Source of the DNA: Streptomyces sp. NBC_00557
Lineage (GTDB): Bacteria; Actinomycetota; Actinomycetes; Streptomycetales; Streptomycetaceae
Direction: 5' to 3'
NCBI RefSeq assembly: GCF_036345995.1
Contig: NZ_CP107796.1
Location: 2,046,001 to 2,110,000 of the forward strand
Length of the DNA: 64,000 nt
The notes under the pieces were generated by a model. It was given only the letters and a program-made list of their open reading frames with translations. It made no database searches and was not told the DNA's origin. A program made the position numbers and the translations under genes. Shown here piece after piece: positions 18,065 to 28,625 of the stretch (position 1 is the first letter of the stretch; every line of letters starts with the position of its first letter).

Positions 18065-18634
18065 TCATGGGCCCAGGGCGCCCGACGGGCTGTCGCGGCG
18101 GCCGTTGTCCCGCACCGCCGCCTCCCCCTGCGGTGTCTCGTCCCCGTGCAGTGCCTCCTCCCTCTGTAACGTCTCGTCCCGCTGTAACGCCTCCTCCCGC
18201 GCCGCCAGCTTGCGCAGCATCTCGACGACGCGGTCGCGGGACTCGTCGGCCGCGTCGATGGCCTCCATGCACTGCCAGTACGTCGTCTCGTCGTCGGCCG
18301 AACTCGCCATGCCGACCAGGGCGATGCCGACCTCGCCGAGCAGGCCCCCGAGGCAGAGCAGGGTCTCGCGGGCGTCGGCCAGCTCGGTGAGCTGGGCGGC
18401 GCGCAGGGCGCCCAGGTCCAGTTCGGGCGGGTCCAGGACTCCGCAGCCCCGGCCCGCCAGCTCGGTCAGGCCGAGCGCCTCGCCGCGCAGCTCCGGCGGA
18501 CCGGAGACGGCGAGCCGGCTGCCGATCGCCTGGGCCAGGGCCTGGGCCTGCCAGACCTCCGCCATGATCTCGCCCGCGTCGGCGCCGCACGCCAGCGCAC
18601 GCCTGCTCGACAGGATGAGCCGTATCGCATCCAT
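18065..18634 (-). CDS. DUF6099-like conserved actinobacterial protein
   Basis: A 189-residue soluble, helical protein with a conserved-looking core (WQAQALAQAIGSRLAVSGPPELRGEA, then YWQCMEAIDAADESRDRV) that I associate with DUF6099 of Streptomyces. The last ~35 residues are a degenerate EALQRDETLQREEALHGDE-type repeat. Its DNA is itself a short tandem repeat, so the tail may vary in length between strains. The start ATG at 18634 has only a weak purine run. The function is unknown. Confidence 0.75.
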   Translation of the reverse strand: MDAIRLILSSRRALACGADAGEIMAEVWQAQALAQAIGSRLAVSGPPELRGEALGLTELAGRGCGVLDPPELDLGALRAAQLTELADARETLLCLGGLLGEVGIALVGMASSADDETTYWQCMEAIDAADESRDRVVEMLRKLAAREEALQRDETLQREEALHGDETPQGEAAVRDNGRRDSPSGALGP

Positions 18635-18801
18635 GCGTCGCCCCCGTCCCTTCCGCGTGCCCCCTCGCACGCCCGCCGGAACTCCCTTATCCACTACCCA
18701 GAGTGAGGGAGGCGAGGACGAAAAGCCAGAGGTAGACCGAAATCTGTGGACAACAATTCGGATTCGACAGGCGGTTTGACTTCGGAGAGTGACAAGGATG
18801 T

Positions 18802-19170
18802 TCAGACGTCCGGTCCTTGGGGGCGCACGACGCCGTTCTGCGCTCCCCCCGCAGGGAAGCGCTGTTCGTTGCGGTCGATCTTTGCGTCCAGGGCGGCCAG
18901 CGGGTCGATGCCGAGGACGTGGCAGAACTGCAGGAGATAGGCGAGGACGTCGGCGACCTCGTCGGTGACCCGGTGCGCGGTGCCGGGGTCGTCCATCACC
19001 CGCGCGGACTCCTCCGGCGTCAGCCACTGGAAGATCTCCATCAGCTCGGAGGCCTCCACGCTGAGCGCGGCGACGAGGTTCTTGGGGGTGTGGTAGGGCT
19101 GCCAGTTCCGCGCGGCCGCGAACTCGGCGAGCCGGCGCTGGAGCCGGGCCAGGTCGAGAGGTTCCGTCAC
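18802..19170 (-). CDS. MazG-like nucleotide pyrophosphohydrolase
   Basis: This 122-residue all-alpha protein has the metal-binding pattern of MazG/dCTPase-like enzymes: EASELMEIFQW with paired acidic residues, then DEVADVLAYLLQFC. It probably hydrolyses non-canonical NTPs to NMP and pyrophosphate. It starts with GTG overlapping the TGA of the upstream AAA ATPase gene (GTGA at 19167-19170), so the two are translationally coupled. The substrate is not determinable. Confidence 0.85.
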   Translation of the reverse strand: MTEPLDLARLQRRLAEFAAARNWQPYHTPKNLVAALSVEASELMEIFQWLTPEESARVMDDPGTAHRVTDEVADVLAYLLQFCHVLGIDPLAALDAKIDRNEQRFPAGGAQNGVVRPQGPDV

Positions 19171-20363
19171 GCGTCCAGGTGTACCACCGTGACGCCGTCG
19201 GTCCCGGCGGCCCATGAGGCGTCGCTGACCGCGCCGACGCAGCGGATGTGCCCGCGCTCGCCCATCCGGGCCGCCGTCGCCAGCAGTTCGCGGCGCTGGA
19301 GGGGGTCGAGGCCGCGGTCGAAGCCGTCGGCGAGGACGGTGAGGGTGCGCAGCGCGTCGGGCACCTCTCCCGGGGTGTCCACGGCCAGCACGCCCGGCCC
19401 GGTCAGCAGCACCAGCGTCAGCGCGAGGTAGCGGAGTTCGCCGTCGCCGAGCCGGGCGAGTTCGGTGCGCGGGCCGGCGCCGCGGTCGAGCAGCGCCCGT
19501 ACCGTGCCGTCGGGCAGCGGTTCGGCGAGGAGGTCGGTCACCGGGCCCGCGCATCCGGCGCGCAGCGCGTCGACCAGCACCCCGTGCCGGCGGCTGCACT
19601 CGGCCCGGGTGCGCCACAGTACGTCGGCGAGGTTGTCGCAGCCGGGCAGCAGCCGGCCGGAGCCGGTGGGGACGGGGCGGCGCATGCACTCGGGCCGGGG
19701 GTCGCAGGGGAACACGGACCGCAGCGCGACCACCATCTGCTCGGCGGCGGCGAGCACCTGCCGCTGCCCCTCCGTCTTCCCGGCCACGCGCAGCGGCAGC
19801 AGGGCGGTGCCGAGGCGGTCGTCGGGCAGCGGGGCGCGGGTCACCGGGGCGGAGCCCGCGGTGTGCCAGGCGGCCTGGACGGTACGGCGGCCGGGGTCGC
19901 GCAGCGCGGTCTCCAGCAGGACCACGCCGCCCGCGGTCAGCCGCTCGCCGACGATCCTGAGGTCCGGTTCGGCCTGTACGGCGAGGTCGAGCCGGACCGG
20001 CCCCTCGGCGCCGTCAGCCGTACACCCGATCCTGAAGCCCCGGCGCCCGCCGGCATCGGGACGCGCCCGCTGCGGCACGCAGGCCGCGGGGTCCGGGAAC
20101 GCCTCGCACAAGGAGGCCCCGCCGCCGAGCCGGGCGAGCGCCTCGTACGCCGCGAGCGCCGTCGTCTTCCCCGCGCCGCTGCGCCCGGCGAACAGGGTGA
20201 CGGCGCCCAGCGGGAACCCTGCCCGCCGGTGGCCGGCGAAGGCCGACAGCCGCAACTCGGTGATCCGGGCGCGCACGTCCGGGGACTGACGGGGCCGCGC
20301 GGGGACGGTCGCTGCGGACACGTCGGCGGCGGGAGGCTCAGCGGACACGGAAGGCACGGCCAT
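19167..20363 (-). CDS. AAA family ATPase (SMC/RecF-like, single-chain)
   Basis: A 398-residue protein with an N-terminal Ala/Pro-rich tail, then a RecF/SMC-type ATPase core. Its Walker A motif, GRSGAGKTTALAAYEAL, lies in an AFAGHRRAGFPLGAVTLFAGRSGAGKT-like context. Towards the end LGDGELRYLALTLVLL serves as the signature motif and GVLAVDTPGEVPD as a Walker B-like segment. No long coiled coil is evident. Coupling to the MazG-like gene suggests a joint role in nucleotide or DNA surveillance, but that is inference. Confidence 0.8.
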   Translation of the reverse strand: MAVPSVSAEPPAADVSAATVPARPRQSPDVRARITELRLSAFAGHRRAGFPLGAVTLFAGRSGAGKTTALAAYEALARLGGGASLCEAFPDPAACVPQRARPDAGGRRGFRIGCTADGAEGPVRLDLAVQAEPDLRIVGERLTAGGVVLLETALRDPGRRTVQAAWHTAGSAPVTRAPLPDDRLGTALLPLRVAGKTEGQRQVLAAAEQMVVALRSVFPCDPRPECMRRPVPTGSGRLLPGCDNLADVLWRTRAECSRRHGVLVDALRAGCAGPVTDLLAEPLPDGTVRALLDRGAGPRTELARLGDGELRYLALTLVLLTGPGVLAVDTPGEVPDALRTLTVLADGFDRGLDPLQRRELLATAARMGERGHIRCVGAVSDASWAAGTDGVTVVHLDA

Positions 20364-20479
20364 GCCCGGACCGTAGGCCCCGCCCCGCCTGCCGAACCGT
20401 TTCGCGCCGGCGCCTTCCCACGATCGAGCGGTCCGGCCGCCGTCAAACCCGCCCCACCCGGACGAGTGACCCCAAAACA

Positions 20480-20875
20480 CCCGACGCCGGCCACTCCGCT
20501 CCCCCACCCGAAGAGCCCGGAAGCCCACCGAGCCCGCCGGCGGCCCCGCTCGCCCCGCCCGAGAGCGCGGGGCGCACGACCGACCACCGGGGTCCCGCTC
20601 GGCCCGCCCGCCCAGCCCGCCGATCCCGACGACCGTCAAACCCCCTCACCCGGCCCGGAGGGCCGAGGGCGCCCGCCGACCACCTGCGGCCTCGCTCGAC
20701 CTCGACCCGGCCGAGCGCCCGGGGCGCACGCCGACCACCTGCGGCCCGCCCGAGAGCCGGGGCGCCCGACCGACCGCCGGAGCTCCCACTCGACCCGCCC
20801 GCCGAGCCCGCCGTCCGCCTCAAACCCCTCGCCGCGCCCGGAGAGCCGAGGGCGCGCGTCGGCTGCCGGAGGCGC
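20480..20875. repeat. degenerate compound GC-rich repeat block
   Basis: The 557-base gap between the AAA ATPase start and the sepF stop contains about five degenerate copies of a core like GAGGGCGCCCGCCGACCACC, near 20560, 20657, 20711, 20750 and 20839. A larger unit is duplicated with an offset of about 191 bases (20597-20690 versus 20788-20868). No gene was recognised in it. Confidence 0.6.
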
Positions 20876-20920
20876 CGTGCTCGGCCCGGCCGGTGTGGCC
20901 GCGATCGCTTCAGGCGGCGC

Positions 20921-21310
20921 TCAGCCTCCCGAAACGCCCACGCCCTCCATCAGGCCGCTCACCTCGGTGCCCGGTGGGGTGAGGAGGAAGACGTTGCGGT
21001 CGACGCGGTGCATGCCGCTGCCCAGGCCGAAGACCACGCCGGTGCTGAAGTCGAGGACGCGCTTGGCGACCTCGTTCTCCGCGCCGGTCAGGTCGAGCAG
21101 GACCGGCGCGCCGGCCATCAGGGTCTCGGCGACCTCGCGGGCGTCGGCGAAGACGTTGACGCGCAGGACCACGAACCGGCGCCGGGTCTCGGTCTCGGCG
21201 TCCGGCAGCGAGCGGTGGTTCACCGCGGACGGCCAGGCGTCCCGGCCCCGCAGCGGCACGACCTGGGCGAGCCCCTCCCACTGTTCATCGGTGACGTCGT
21301 AGCGGCTCAC
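20921..21310 (-). CDS. sepF: SepF-like cell division protein paralogue
   Basis: This 129-residue protein matches the SepF (DUF552) core: FVVLRVNVFADAREVAETLMAGAPVLLDLTG, then RVLDFSTGVVFGLGSGMHRV. SepF bridges FtsZ and the membrane. Streptomyces carries several SepF paralogues, and this one lacks the long N-terminal linker of the classical protein and is not near ftsZ. It starts with GTG at 21310 after GGGGGAG. It may act in sporulation septation or be a divergent paralogue. Confidence 0.85.
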   Translation of the reverse strand: MSRYDVTDEQWEGLAQVVPLRGRDAWPSAVNHRSLPDAETETRRRFVVLRVNVFADAREVAETLMAGAPVLLDLTGAENEVAKRVLDFSTGVVFGLGSGMHRVDRNVFLLTPPGTEVSGLMEGVGVSGG

Positions 21311-21535
21311 CGGCTCCCCCCGACCTGACTCGCACTCGATGCCTGCACCAGCCAATTCTTACGCCAAGTCACCCGTTCGGCCCAACAGCGACACACTGCG
21401 CGACGGATCCGGTGACGCGGGGCCGGGAGCGACCCGCGCCACATGTACGATTACGCCCGCTTCTTACCGCCCTCATACCGTTCTCTTCACCCCGGGCCAC
21501 GTGTCGCACATCCGTCACCGATAGCGTCCATTCCC

Positions 21536-23332
21536 GTGCACTTGGCAGAAACACAGCAGGTGACAGCCGGCCGGCGGACGCAGTCGGCGATGTCCGCCCT
21601 CCCGGTCGCCCGCGCGGAGATCCACGAACCTCCCGCGCAGTGGCATCGCGTGCTGACGCTGCTCGCCGACGTCAGCCTGTTCATCGGCACGCGCGCGGTG
21701 TGGACGCAGGCGGCCACGCACAAGCTCGTCCTCGCCGCGGTCATCTCCGTCTGCTACGCCTCGATCCTGGTGACCGGCGTGCTCACGCTGACCGTCCGCC
21801 GGGCGCGCTCGCTGGCCCGCCTGGACGCGGTGGTGCTGGTGACCGCGATCGCGCTCACCCTGTGCGGCTGGGCGCTGAACCACGCGGGCGGCGACGAGGC
21901 GGTGCTGACCACGCAGGCCGCGCACCAGATCGCGCACGGACACCAGGTGTACGACCAGCCGTGGCCGTGGCTCTTCCGCATCAAGGGCGTCGCCCTGACG
22001 GCCACGACGACCGGCGGCTACGACTTCACGTACGGCTATCCCCCGCTGGCCCCGCTGCTCACCGTGCCCTTCCTGTGGCTCGGCCACGCCGGCGCTCCGG
22101 CGACGCTGGCGGTGACGGTCGTCCTGATCGTGGGCACGGTCGTGCTGTGGCGGCTGCTGCCGGCGCCGTGGCGGTCGGCGGCCACGATGGTCTGCCTTGG
22201 CTTCAGCTTCCTGCCGATGTACGCCCGTCAGGGCTACCCGGCGATCGTCGGCCTGGTCCTGCTGGTGCCGGTGGTGATGCGCTGGCCGCGGTTCGGCGCC
22301 GGGGGCCGGCTGGGCACCGCCGGGATCGCGCGGGCCGCGTGCGTCGGCGCCGCGTGCGCGGCGCAGCAACTGCCCTGGTTCGTCACCCCGTTCCTGCTGG
22401 CCGGGATCTACGCCGTGCGCCGCGGTGAACTCGGCGGGCGCCAGGCCGCGGGAGTGGTGCTGCGCATCGCCGGGATCGCCGCCCTGACCTGGCTGCTGAT
22501 CAACGCGTACTTCATCGTCACCGAGCCGGGGCCGTGGCTGGACGGCATCGCCCTGCCGCTGACCCAGGGCGCGGTGCTGCACGGCCAGGGCCTGGTCGAC
22601 GTCTCCCTGTACTTCACCCACGGCAGCGACCGGCTCGACTGGTACGGGCACGCCAGCATGCTGTTCGCCGCGGCCCTGTTCGTGCTGTTCGTGCTGTTCG
22701 TACGGCGGCTCGGCCCGGCCGCGACCGTGCTGCCCTGGTGCGCCTTCTACCTGGCGACCCGCTCCCAGGACGGCTACTACCTGATGTACACGCCGCTGTG
22801 GCTGGCGGCGGCGGTCACCGCGCCCCTGCCGGAGTTCAGGAGCGCGTGGCAGCCGCGTCCCCGGTGGCTGACGGGCCGGCGCCGCCGGCCGGCCCTGGCG
22901 GCTGCCGGGGTGGTGCTGGTGCTGCCCGCGCTGGTGAGCGCGACCCTGGCGGTGACGGGGAAGCCGCCGCTGCGCATGGACATCACGGCGAACCGGCACG
23001 ACCCGAAGCACAGGCTGTCGGCGCTGACCGTGAAGGTGACCAACACCGGCGACACCGCGCTCACCCCGCACTACATGCTGACGACCGGCCAGGGCATGAG
23101 CCGGTACTGGTCGCTGGCGCACGGCCCGGTCACGATCCCCGCGCACACCACGGCGACCGTCGAGCTGCGCGCGCCCCGGGGCGGATACCCGTTGCCCAAG
23201 AAGAAGTACACGCGCATCCGGCTGCGCGCCTTCACGGCGAGCCCGCAGACGCTCTCCACCAGGGACGTGAGCCGCGCGGAACTGGGTATCAAGGACGCGA
23301 CCGGCAAGCAGCACCCCGCGGCGAAGCACTGA
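21536..23332 (+). CDS. polytopic membrane protein, GT-C-type glycosyltransferase-like
   Basis: About 598 residues with roughly 11 membrane segments. The first external loop carries an acidic GGDEA motif followed by a YDQPW segment, as in GT-C/GT87-like mannosyltransferases. The C-terminal ~125 residues after the last helix form a beta-rich extracellular domain (VKVTNTGDTALTP...). I choose the GTG at 21536 because TAGCGT lies 8 bases upstream, which would make it leaderless; an in-frame ATG at 21443 gives a longer alternative. The likely role is sugar transfer from a lipid-linked donor at the outer face of the membrane. The stop codon lies inside a tandem repeat. Confidence 0.75.
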   Translation: MHLAETQQVTAGRRTQSAMSALPVARAEIHEPPAQWHRVLTLLADVSLFIGTRAVWTQAATHKLVLAAVISVCYASILVTGVLTLTVRRARSLARLDAVVLVTAIALTLCGWALNHAGGDEAVLTTQAAHQIAHGHQVYDQPWPWLFRIKGVALTATTTGGYDFTYGYPPLAPLLTVPFLWLGHAGAPATLAVTVVLIVGTVVLWRLLPAPWRSAATMVCLGFSFLPMYARQGYPAIVGLVLLVPVVMRWPRFGAGGRLGTAGIARAACVGAACAAQQLPWFVTPFLLAGIYAVRRGELGGRQAAGVVLRIAGIAALTWLLINAYFIVTEPGPWLDGIALPLTQGAVLHGQGLVDVSLYFTHGSDRLDWYGHASMLFAAALFVLFVLFVRRLGPAATVLPWCAFYLATRSQDGYYLMYTPLWLAAAVTAPLPEFRSAWQPRPRWLTGRRRRPALAAAGVVLVLPALVSATLAVTGKPPLRMDITANRHDPKHRLSALTVKVTNTGDTALTPHYMLTTGQGMSRYWSLAHGPVTIPAHTTATVELRAPRGGYPLPKKKYTRIRLRAFTASPQTLSTRDVSRAELGIKDATGKQHPAAKH

Positions 23333-23485
23333 CCGGGCGGCCCGCACCGACGTCCGCACGCTGACCGCGCGGCCCGCACCGGCGTCCGCAGACTGAGCGC
23401 ACGGCCCCACCGGCCTCCGCTGACTGACCGCGCGGCCCCGCCGGCGTCCGTACGCTGACCGCGCGGCCCCGCCGGCGTCCGCAGG
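23329..23485. repeat. five tandem 31-32-bp repeats beginning at a stop codon
   Basis: Units CTGACCGCGCGGCCCGCACC... run at 23329-23360, 23361-23392, 23393-23423, 23424-23454 and 23455-23485. The first unit contains the TGA stop of the membrane protein gene, and each later unit repeats that CTGA. The remaining bases to mutA (23486-23635) show no gene. Confidence 0.85.
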
Positions 23486-23635
23486 AAGCGCGGGCCCGCC
23501 GTGGCTCCCGTGCGCCCGTATCCGCCCTGCCGGAGCCCGGCGGCGTGCCCCTCGGAGGGCTGGGCGACGCAGCTCACACGTGCAAGAGGAGAAACCTCAC
23601 AGGGGATCGTCGAGTCGCGGCCGAGCGCGCTGCCC

Positions 23636-23641
23636 TAGCAT
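23636..23641 (+). promoter_or_regulatory. probable leaderless promoter -10 box of mutA
   Basis: TAGCAT lies seven bases before the mutA ATG at 23649, and there is no ribosome-binding sequence in between. This spacing would place the transcription start at the A of the ATG. No good -35 box is evident. Confidence 0.5.
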
Positions 23642-23648
23642 CCCAGCC

Positions 23649-25448
23649 ATGACGGTCCTGCCTGACGACGGGCTCTCACTGGCCGCCGAGTTCCCTGACG
23701 CGACGCACGAGCAGTGGCAACGCCTGGTCGAGGGCGTGCTGCGCAAGTCGGGCAAGGAAGTCTCGGGCGCGGCAGTTGAGGACGCTCTGTCCACGACGCT
23801 GGAGGACGGGCTGCGCACCCGTCCCCTGTACACCGCGCGCGACGCCGCGCCCGACCCCGGCCTGCCCGGCTTCGCGCCGTACGTGCGCGGCAGCCGCCCC
23901 GAGGGGAACACCGCGGGCGGCTGGGACGTGCGGCAGCGGCACACCGCCCTCGCGGAGGGCGCCGTCCTGAACGACCTGGAGAACGGCGGCACCTCGCTGT
24001 GGCTCGTGCTGGGCGAGGGCGGCATCCCGGTCGGCCGGCTGGGCGAGGCCCTGGAGGGCGTGTACCTCGACCTGGCGCCGGTCGTGCTGGACGCCGGCCG
24101 GGACACCGAGGCCGCCGCCGAGGCGCTGCTCGGGCTGTACGCGGACAAGGGCGTGGCCGCCGGGGCCGTACGCGGCAATCTGGGCGGCGACCCGCTCGGG
24201 TACGAGGCCCGTACCGGCGCCGCCCTGGACTTCGCGCCGTACGCCGCCCTGGCCGCGCGCTGCGCCGACGACCACCCCGGGCTGCGCGCGCTGACCGTGG
24301 ACGCGCTGCCGTACCACGAGGCGGGCGGCTCGGCCGCGCAGGAGCTGGGCGCCTCGCTGGCCACCGGTGTGGCGTATCTGCGCCGGCTCACGGAGGCCGG
24401 ACTGAGCGTCGAACAGGCCGCCGGGCAGCTGGAGTTCCGCTACGCCGCCACCGCCGACCAGTTCCTCACCATCGCCAAGCTGCGGGCCGCGCGCCGGCTG
24501 TGGGCGCGGGTCGCCGAGGTCTGCGGCGCCCCGGGCGCCCAGGTGCAGCACGTGGTGACCTCGCCGGTGATGATGGCCCGCCGCGACCCGTGGGTGAACA
24601 TGCTCCGCACGACGGTCGCGACGCTCGCGGCCGGGGTCGGCGGCGCCGACGCGGTGACCGTCCTGCCGTTCGACCACGCGCTCGGCCTGCCCGACGCGTT
24701 CTCCCGCCGGATCGCCCGCAACACCTCCACGATCCTGATCGAGGAGTCCCACCTGGCGCGGGTCATCGACCCGGCGGGCGGCTCCTGGTACGTGGAGCGG
24801 CTGACCGACGAACTCGCCCACGCGGCCTGGGAGTTCTTCCGCACGATCGAGCGCGACGGCGGCCAGGCGGCCGTGCTGCGCTCCGGCCGGCTGCGCACCG
24901 ACCTCGCGACGACCTGGGCGGAGCGCTCCAAGCGGCTCGCCAAGCGCCGCGAACCCATCACCGGCGTCAGCGAGTTCCCGCTGCTGGCGGAGAAGCCGGT
25001 GGAGCGCGAGCCCGCGCCGCAGCCGCCGTCCGGCGGACTGCCGCGGGTGCGCCGGGACGAGGCGTTCGAGGAGCTGCGCGCCCGCTCCGACGCCCACCTC
25101 GCCGCGACCGGCGCCCGCCCCCGGATCTTCCTGGCGACCCTCGGCTCGGCCGCCGAGTACACCGCGCGCGCCACCTTCGCCGCCAACCTCTTCCAGGCGG
25201 GCGGCATCGAGCCGGTCACCGAGGGCTCCTTCGAGGACAGCGGCGCCACCGAGGCCGTGCTGTGCTCCAGCGACGCCCTGTACGCCGAGCAGGCCGAGCA
25301 GGCCGCCAAGTCGCTCAGGGCGTCCGGTGCCCGGCATGTGTTCCTGGCGGGCCGGGGCGAGTACGCCGGCATCGACAGTTGTGTCTTCGCGGGCTGCGAC
25401 GCCGTCGACGTGCTGTCCGCGACCCTCGACCGCATGGGAGTGTCCTGA
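23649..25448 (+). CDS. mutA: methylmalonyl-CoA mutase small (beta) subunit
   Basis: A 599-residue protein homologous to MutB along its TIM barrel (VRQRHT, SIRNTSTIL-like region, [14 protein letters not shown]). Its C-terminal domain (about 490-599, [18 protein letters not shown]) lacks the DxHxxG cobalamin motif, as expected for the non-catalytic subunit. ATG 23649 is chosen; the open frame to 23580 has no support. It overlaps mutB by three bases (TGATG). The heterodimer interconverts succinyl-CoA and methylmalonyl-CoA, linking propionate metabolism and polyketide extender supply. Confidence 0.95.
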   Translation: MTVLPDDGLSLAAEFPDATHEQWQRLVEGVLRKSGKEVSGAAVEDALSTTLEDGLRTRPLYTARDAAPDPGLPGFAPYVRGSRPEGNTAGGWDVRQRHTALAEGAVLNDLENGGTSLWLVLGEGGIPVGRLGEALEGVYLDLAPVVLDAGRDTEAAAEALLGLYADKGVAAGAVRGNLGGDPLGYEARTGAALDFAPYAALAARCADDHPGLRALTVDALPYHEAGGSAAQELGASLATGVAYLRRLTEAGLSVEQAAGQLEFRYAATADQFLTIAKLRAARRLWARVAEVCGAPGAQVQHVVTSPVMMARRDPWVNMLRTTVATLAAGVGGADAVTVLPFDHALGLPDAFSRRIARNTSTILIEESHLARVIDPAGGSWYVERLTDELAHAAWEFFRTIERDGGQAAVLRSGRLRTDLATTWAERSKRLAKRREPITGVSEFPLLAEKPVEREPAPQPPSGGLPRVRRDEAFEELRARSDAHLAATGARPRIFLATLGSAAEYTARATFAANLFQAGGIEPVTEGSFEDSGATEAVLCSSDALYAEQAEQAAKSLRASGARHVFLAGRGEYAGIDSCVFAGCDAVDVLSATLDRMGVS

Positions 25449-27622
25449 TGGGAATCCCCGACTTCTCCGGCATCGAGCTGGGGACGCCGGCCGTCGACGG
25501 CGACGCCGACCAGTGGCGTGCGGCCGTCGCCCGGGCGACCGGCAGCGAAGAGCCGCTGTGGGAGACCCCGGAGGGCATCGGGGTCAAGCCGCTGTACACC
25601 GGCCGTGACCTGGAGGGCCTGGACTTCCTGGGCACCTATCCGGGCATCGCGCCGTATCTGCGCGGCCCGTATCCGACGATGTACGTCAACCAGCCCTGGA
25701 CGATCCGGCAGTACGCGGGCTTCTCCACCGCCGAGGAGTCCAACGCCTTCTACCGGCGCAACCTGGCGGCCGGCCAGAAGGGCCTGTCGGTCGCCTTCGA
25801 CCTGCCCACGCACCGGGGCTACGACAGCGACCACCCGCGGGTGACCGGCGACGTCGGCATGGCGGGCGTGGCCATCGACTCCATCTACGACATGCGGCAG
25901 CTGTTCGACGGCATCCCGCTGGACAAGATGACGGTGTCGATGACGATGAACGGCGCGGTGCTGCCGGTCCTCGCCCTGTACATCGTGGCGGCGGAGGAGC
26001 AGGGCGTACCGCCCGAGAAGCTGGCGGGGACCATCCAGAACGACATCCTCAAGGAGTTCATGGTCCGCAACACCTACATCTATCCGCCCAAGCCGTCGAT
26101 GCGGATCATCTCCGACATCTTCGCGTACACCTCGCAGAAGATGCCGCGCTACAACTCCATCTCCATCTCCGGCTACCACATCCAGGAGGCGGGCGCGACG
26201 GCCGACCTGGAGCTGGCGTACACGCTCGCGGACGGGGTGGAGTACATCCGTGCGGGCCGGGACGCGGGCCTGGACGTGGACGCGTTCGCGCCCCGGCTGT
26301 CGTTCTTCTGGGCGATCGGCATGAACTTCTTCATGGAGGTCGCCAAGCTGCGCGCGGCCCGGCTGCTGTGGGCCAAGCTGGTGCGGCAGTTCGACCCGAA
26401 GAACGCCAAGTCCCTGTCGCTGCGCACCCATTCGCAGACCTCGGGCTGGTCGCTGACCGCGCAGGACGTGTTCAACAACGTCACGCGTACGGCCGTGGAG
26501 GCGATGGCGGCGACCCAGGGCCACACCCAGTCGCTGCACACCAACGCCCTCGACGAGGCGCTCGCCCTGCCGACCGACTTCTCGGCGCGCATCGCCCGCA
26601 ACACCCAGCTGCTCATCCAGCAGGAGTCGGGCACGACGCGGGTCATCGACCCGTGGGGCGGCAGCGCGTACGTGGAGCGGCTCACCTACGACCTGGCGCG
26701 CAAGGCGTGGGCGCACATCCAGGAGGTCGAGCAGGCGGGCGGCATGGCGCAGGCCATCGACGCCGGCATCCCGAAGCTGCGTGTGGAGGAGGCGGCGGCC
26801 CGCACCCAGGCGCGGATCGACTCCGGCCGCCAGCCGGTGATCGGCGTGAACAAGTACCGCGTGGACAGCGACGAGCAGATCGAGGTCCTCAAGGTCGACA
26901 ACTCCGCCGTACGCGCCCAGCAGATCGAGAAGCTGCGGCGGCTGCGCGCGGAGCGCGACGAGCAGGCCTGCCGGGACGCCCTCGACGCGCTCACCCGGGC
27001 CGCCGACGGCACGGAGAACCTGCTGGAGCTGGCCGTGCGCGCGGCCCGCGCCAAGGCGACCGTCGGCGAGATCTCCGACGCCCTGGAGAAGGTGTACGGC
27101 CGGCACGCGAGCCAGATCCGTACGATCTCCGGTGTGTACCGCAGCGAAGCAGGCCAGTCCCCGAACGTGGACCGCACCCGCGCCCTGGTGGACGCCTTCG
27201 AGGAGGCCGAGGGGCGCCGGCCGCGCATCCTGGTCGCCAAGATGGGGCAGGACGGCCACGACCGCGGGCAGAAGGTGATCGCGACCGCCTTCGCCGACCT
27301 CGGCTTCGACGTCGACGTCGGCCCGCTGTTCCAGACGCCGGAGGAGGTCGCCCGGCAGGCGGTCGAGGCGGACGTGCACGTGGTCGGCGTGTCCTCGCTG
27401 GCCGCGGGCCATCTGACCCTCGTCCCGGCGCTGCGCGAGAAGCTCGCCGAGGAGGGCCGCGAGGACATCATGATCGTGGTCGGCGGGGTGATCCCGCCGC
27501 AGGACGTGCCGACGCTGCGCGAGATGGGCGCGGCGGAGGTGTTCCTGCCGGGGACGGTGATCCCGGACGCGGCGTACGACCTCGTGAAGCGTCTGTCGGC
27601 CGACCTCGGCCACGAGCTGTAG
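25448..27622 (+). CDS. mutB: methylmalonyl-CoA mutase large (alpha) subunit
   Basis: A 724-residue catalytic subunit of normal length. The N-terminal TIM barrel includes the RHT-like substrate region [12 protein letters not shown] and the [10 protein letters not shown] segment. The C-terminal flavodoxin-like domain binds adenosylcobalamin through DGHDRG at residues 602-607, with His604 as axial ligand, followed by the SxL and GG segments ([16 protein letters not shown]). It is translationally coupled to mutA and followed 7 bases later by meaB. Confidence 0.97.
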   Translation: MGIPDFSGIELGTPAVDGDADQWRAAVARATGSEEPLWETPEGIGVKPLYTGRDLEGLDFLGTYPGIAPYLRGPYPTMYVNQPWTIRQYAGFSTAEESNAFYRRNLAAGQKGLSVAFDLPTHRGYDSDHPRVTGDVGMAGVAIDSIYDMRQLFDGIPLDKMTVSMTMNGAVLPVLALYIVAAEEQGVPPEKLAGTIQNDILKEFMVRNTYIYPPKPSMRIISDIFAYTSQKMPRYNSISISGYHIQEAGATADLELAYTLADGVEYIRAGRDAGLDVDAFAPRLSFFWAIGMNFFMEVAKLRAARLLWAKLVRQFDPKNAKSLSLRTHSQTSGWSLTAQDVFNNVTRTAVEAMAATQGHTQSLHTNALDEALALPTDFSARIARNTQLLIQQESGTTRVIDPWGGSAYVERLTYDLARKAWAHIQEVEQAGGMAQAIDAGIPKLRVEEAAARTQARIDSGRQPVIGVNKYRVDSDEQIEVLKVDNSAVRAQQIEKLRRLRAERDEQACRDALDALTRAADGTENLLELAVRAARAKATVGEISDALEKVYGRHASQIRTISGVYRSEAGQSPNVDRTRALVDAFEEAEGRRPRILVAKMGQDGHDRGQKVIATAFADLGFDVDVGPLFQTPEEVARQAVEADVHVVGVSSLAAGHLTLVPALREKLAEEGREDIMIVVGGVIPPQDVPTLREMGAAEVFLPGTVIPDAAYDLVKRLSADLGHEL

Positions 27623-27629
27623 GGCGCCG

Positions 27630-28625
27630 ATGGCACCGCTCGATCTCGACGCCTATGTGAAGGGCGTGCTCGACGGAAAACGGGCGGTCGTGGCCCGCGC
27701 GATCACGCTCGTGGAGTCCACCCGTCCCCAGCACCGGTCGCTGGCGCAGGAGTTGCTGACGCAGCTGCTGCCGCACAGCGGCCGGGCGCGGCGGATCGGC
27801 GTGAGCGGCGTGCCGGGTGTCGGCAAGTCGACGTTCATCGACGCGTTCGGCACGATGCTGACCTCGCTGGGCCACCGGGTCGCGGTGCTGGCCGTGGACC
27901 CGTCGTCGACCCGCACGGGCGGCTCCATCCTGGGCGACAAGACGAGGATGGAGCGCCTGGCGGTGGACCCGAACGCGTTCGTGCGCCCCTCCCCCAGCGC
28001 GGGCACGCTGGGCGGGGTGGCGAAGGCGACCCGCGAGTCGATGGTCGTCATGGAGGCGGCCGGCTACGACGTGATCCTCGTGGAGACCGTCGGCGTCGGC
28101 CAGTCCGAGACCGCGGTCGCCGACATGGTCGACTCCTTCCTGCTGCTCACCCTGGCCCGCACCGGCGACCAGCTGCAGGGCATCAAGAAGGGCGTCCTGG
28201 AGCTGGCCGACGTGATCGCCGTCAACAAGGCGGACGGCCCGCACGAGCGGGACGCCCGCGCGGCCGCCCGGGAACTGGCGGGCGCGCTGCGGCTGATGCA
28301 CGGCAAGGAGGCGTTCTGGACGCCTCCGGTGCTGCACTGCTCCGCGCGGGAGTCGACCGGTCTCGAGGCGGTGTGGGAGCGGCTGGAGCAGCACCGGGCC
28401 CTGCTGGACTCCACCGGGCGGCTCGCCGCCAAGCGGCGGGACCAGCAGGTCGGCTGGACGTGGTCGATGGTCCGCGACGAACTGCTGGGCCGCCTGCACG
28501 CCGACCCCGCGGTACGGGAGGTCGCGCCCGCCCTGGAACGGGCGGTACGGGAGGGCTCGTTGACGGCGACGCTGGCGGCGGAACGCATCCTGGAGGCGTT
28601 CCGGGGGACGCCCGGCTCCCCCTGA
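27630..28625 (+). CDS. meaB: methylmalonyl-CoA mutase-associated GTPase (MeaB/ArgK family)
   Basis: This 331-residue G3E GTPase has Walker [10 protein letters not shown] (near residue 60), switch region [18 protein letters not shown], Walker [11 protein letters not shown] and base-recognition NKAD. It loads adenosylcobalamin onto the mutase and protects it from inactivation. Third gene of mutA-mutB-meaB. Confidence 0.95.
   Translation: MAPLDLDAYVKGVLDGKRAVVARAITLVESTRPQHRSLAQELLTQLLPHSGRARRIGVSGVPGVGKSTFIDAFGTMLTSLGHRVAVLAVDPSSTRTGGSILGDKTRMERLAVDPNAFVRPSPSAGTLGGVAKATRESMVVMEAAGYDVILVETVGVGQSETAVADMVDSFLLLTLARTGDQLQGIKKGVLELADVIAVNKADGPHERDARAAARELAGALRLMHGKEAFWTPPVLHCSARESTGLEAVWERLEQHRALLDSTGRLAAKRRDQQVGWTWSMVRDELLGRLHADPAVREVAPALERAVREGSLTATLAAERILEAFRGTPGSP

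Noticed and set aside
17795..18169. 124-codon ORF through the 29-bp repeats
   Set aside because: It is a repeat-derived Arg/Gly-rich translation and overlaps the DUF6099-like gene in antisense.
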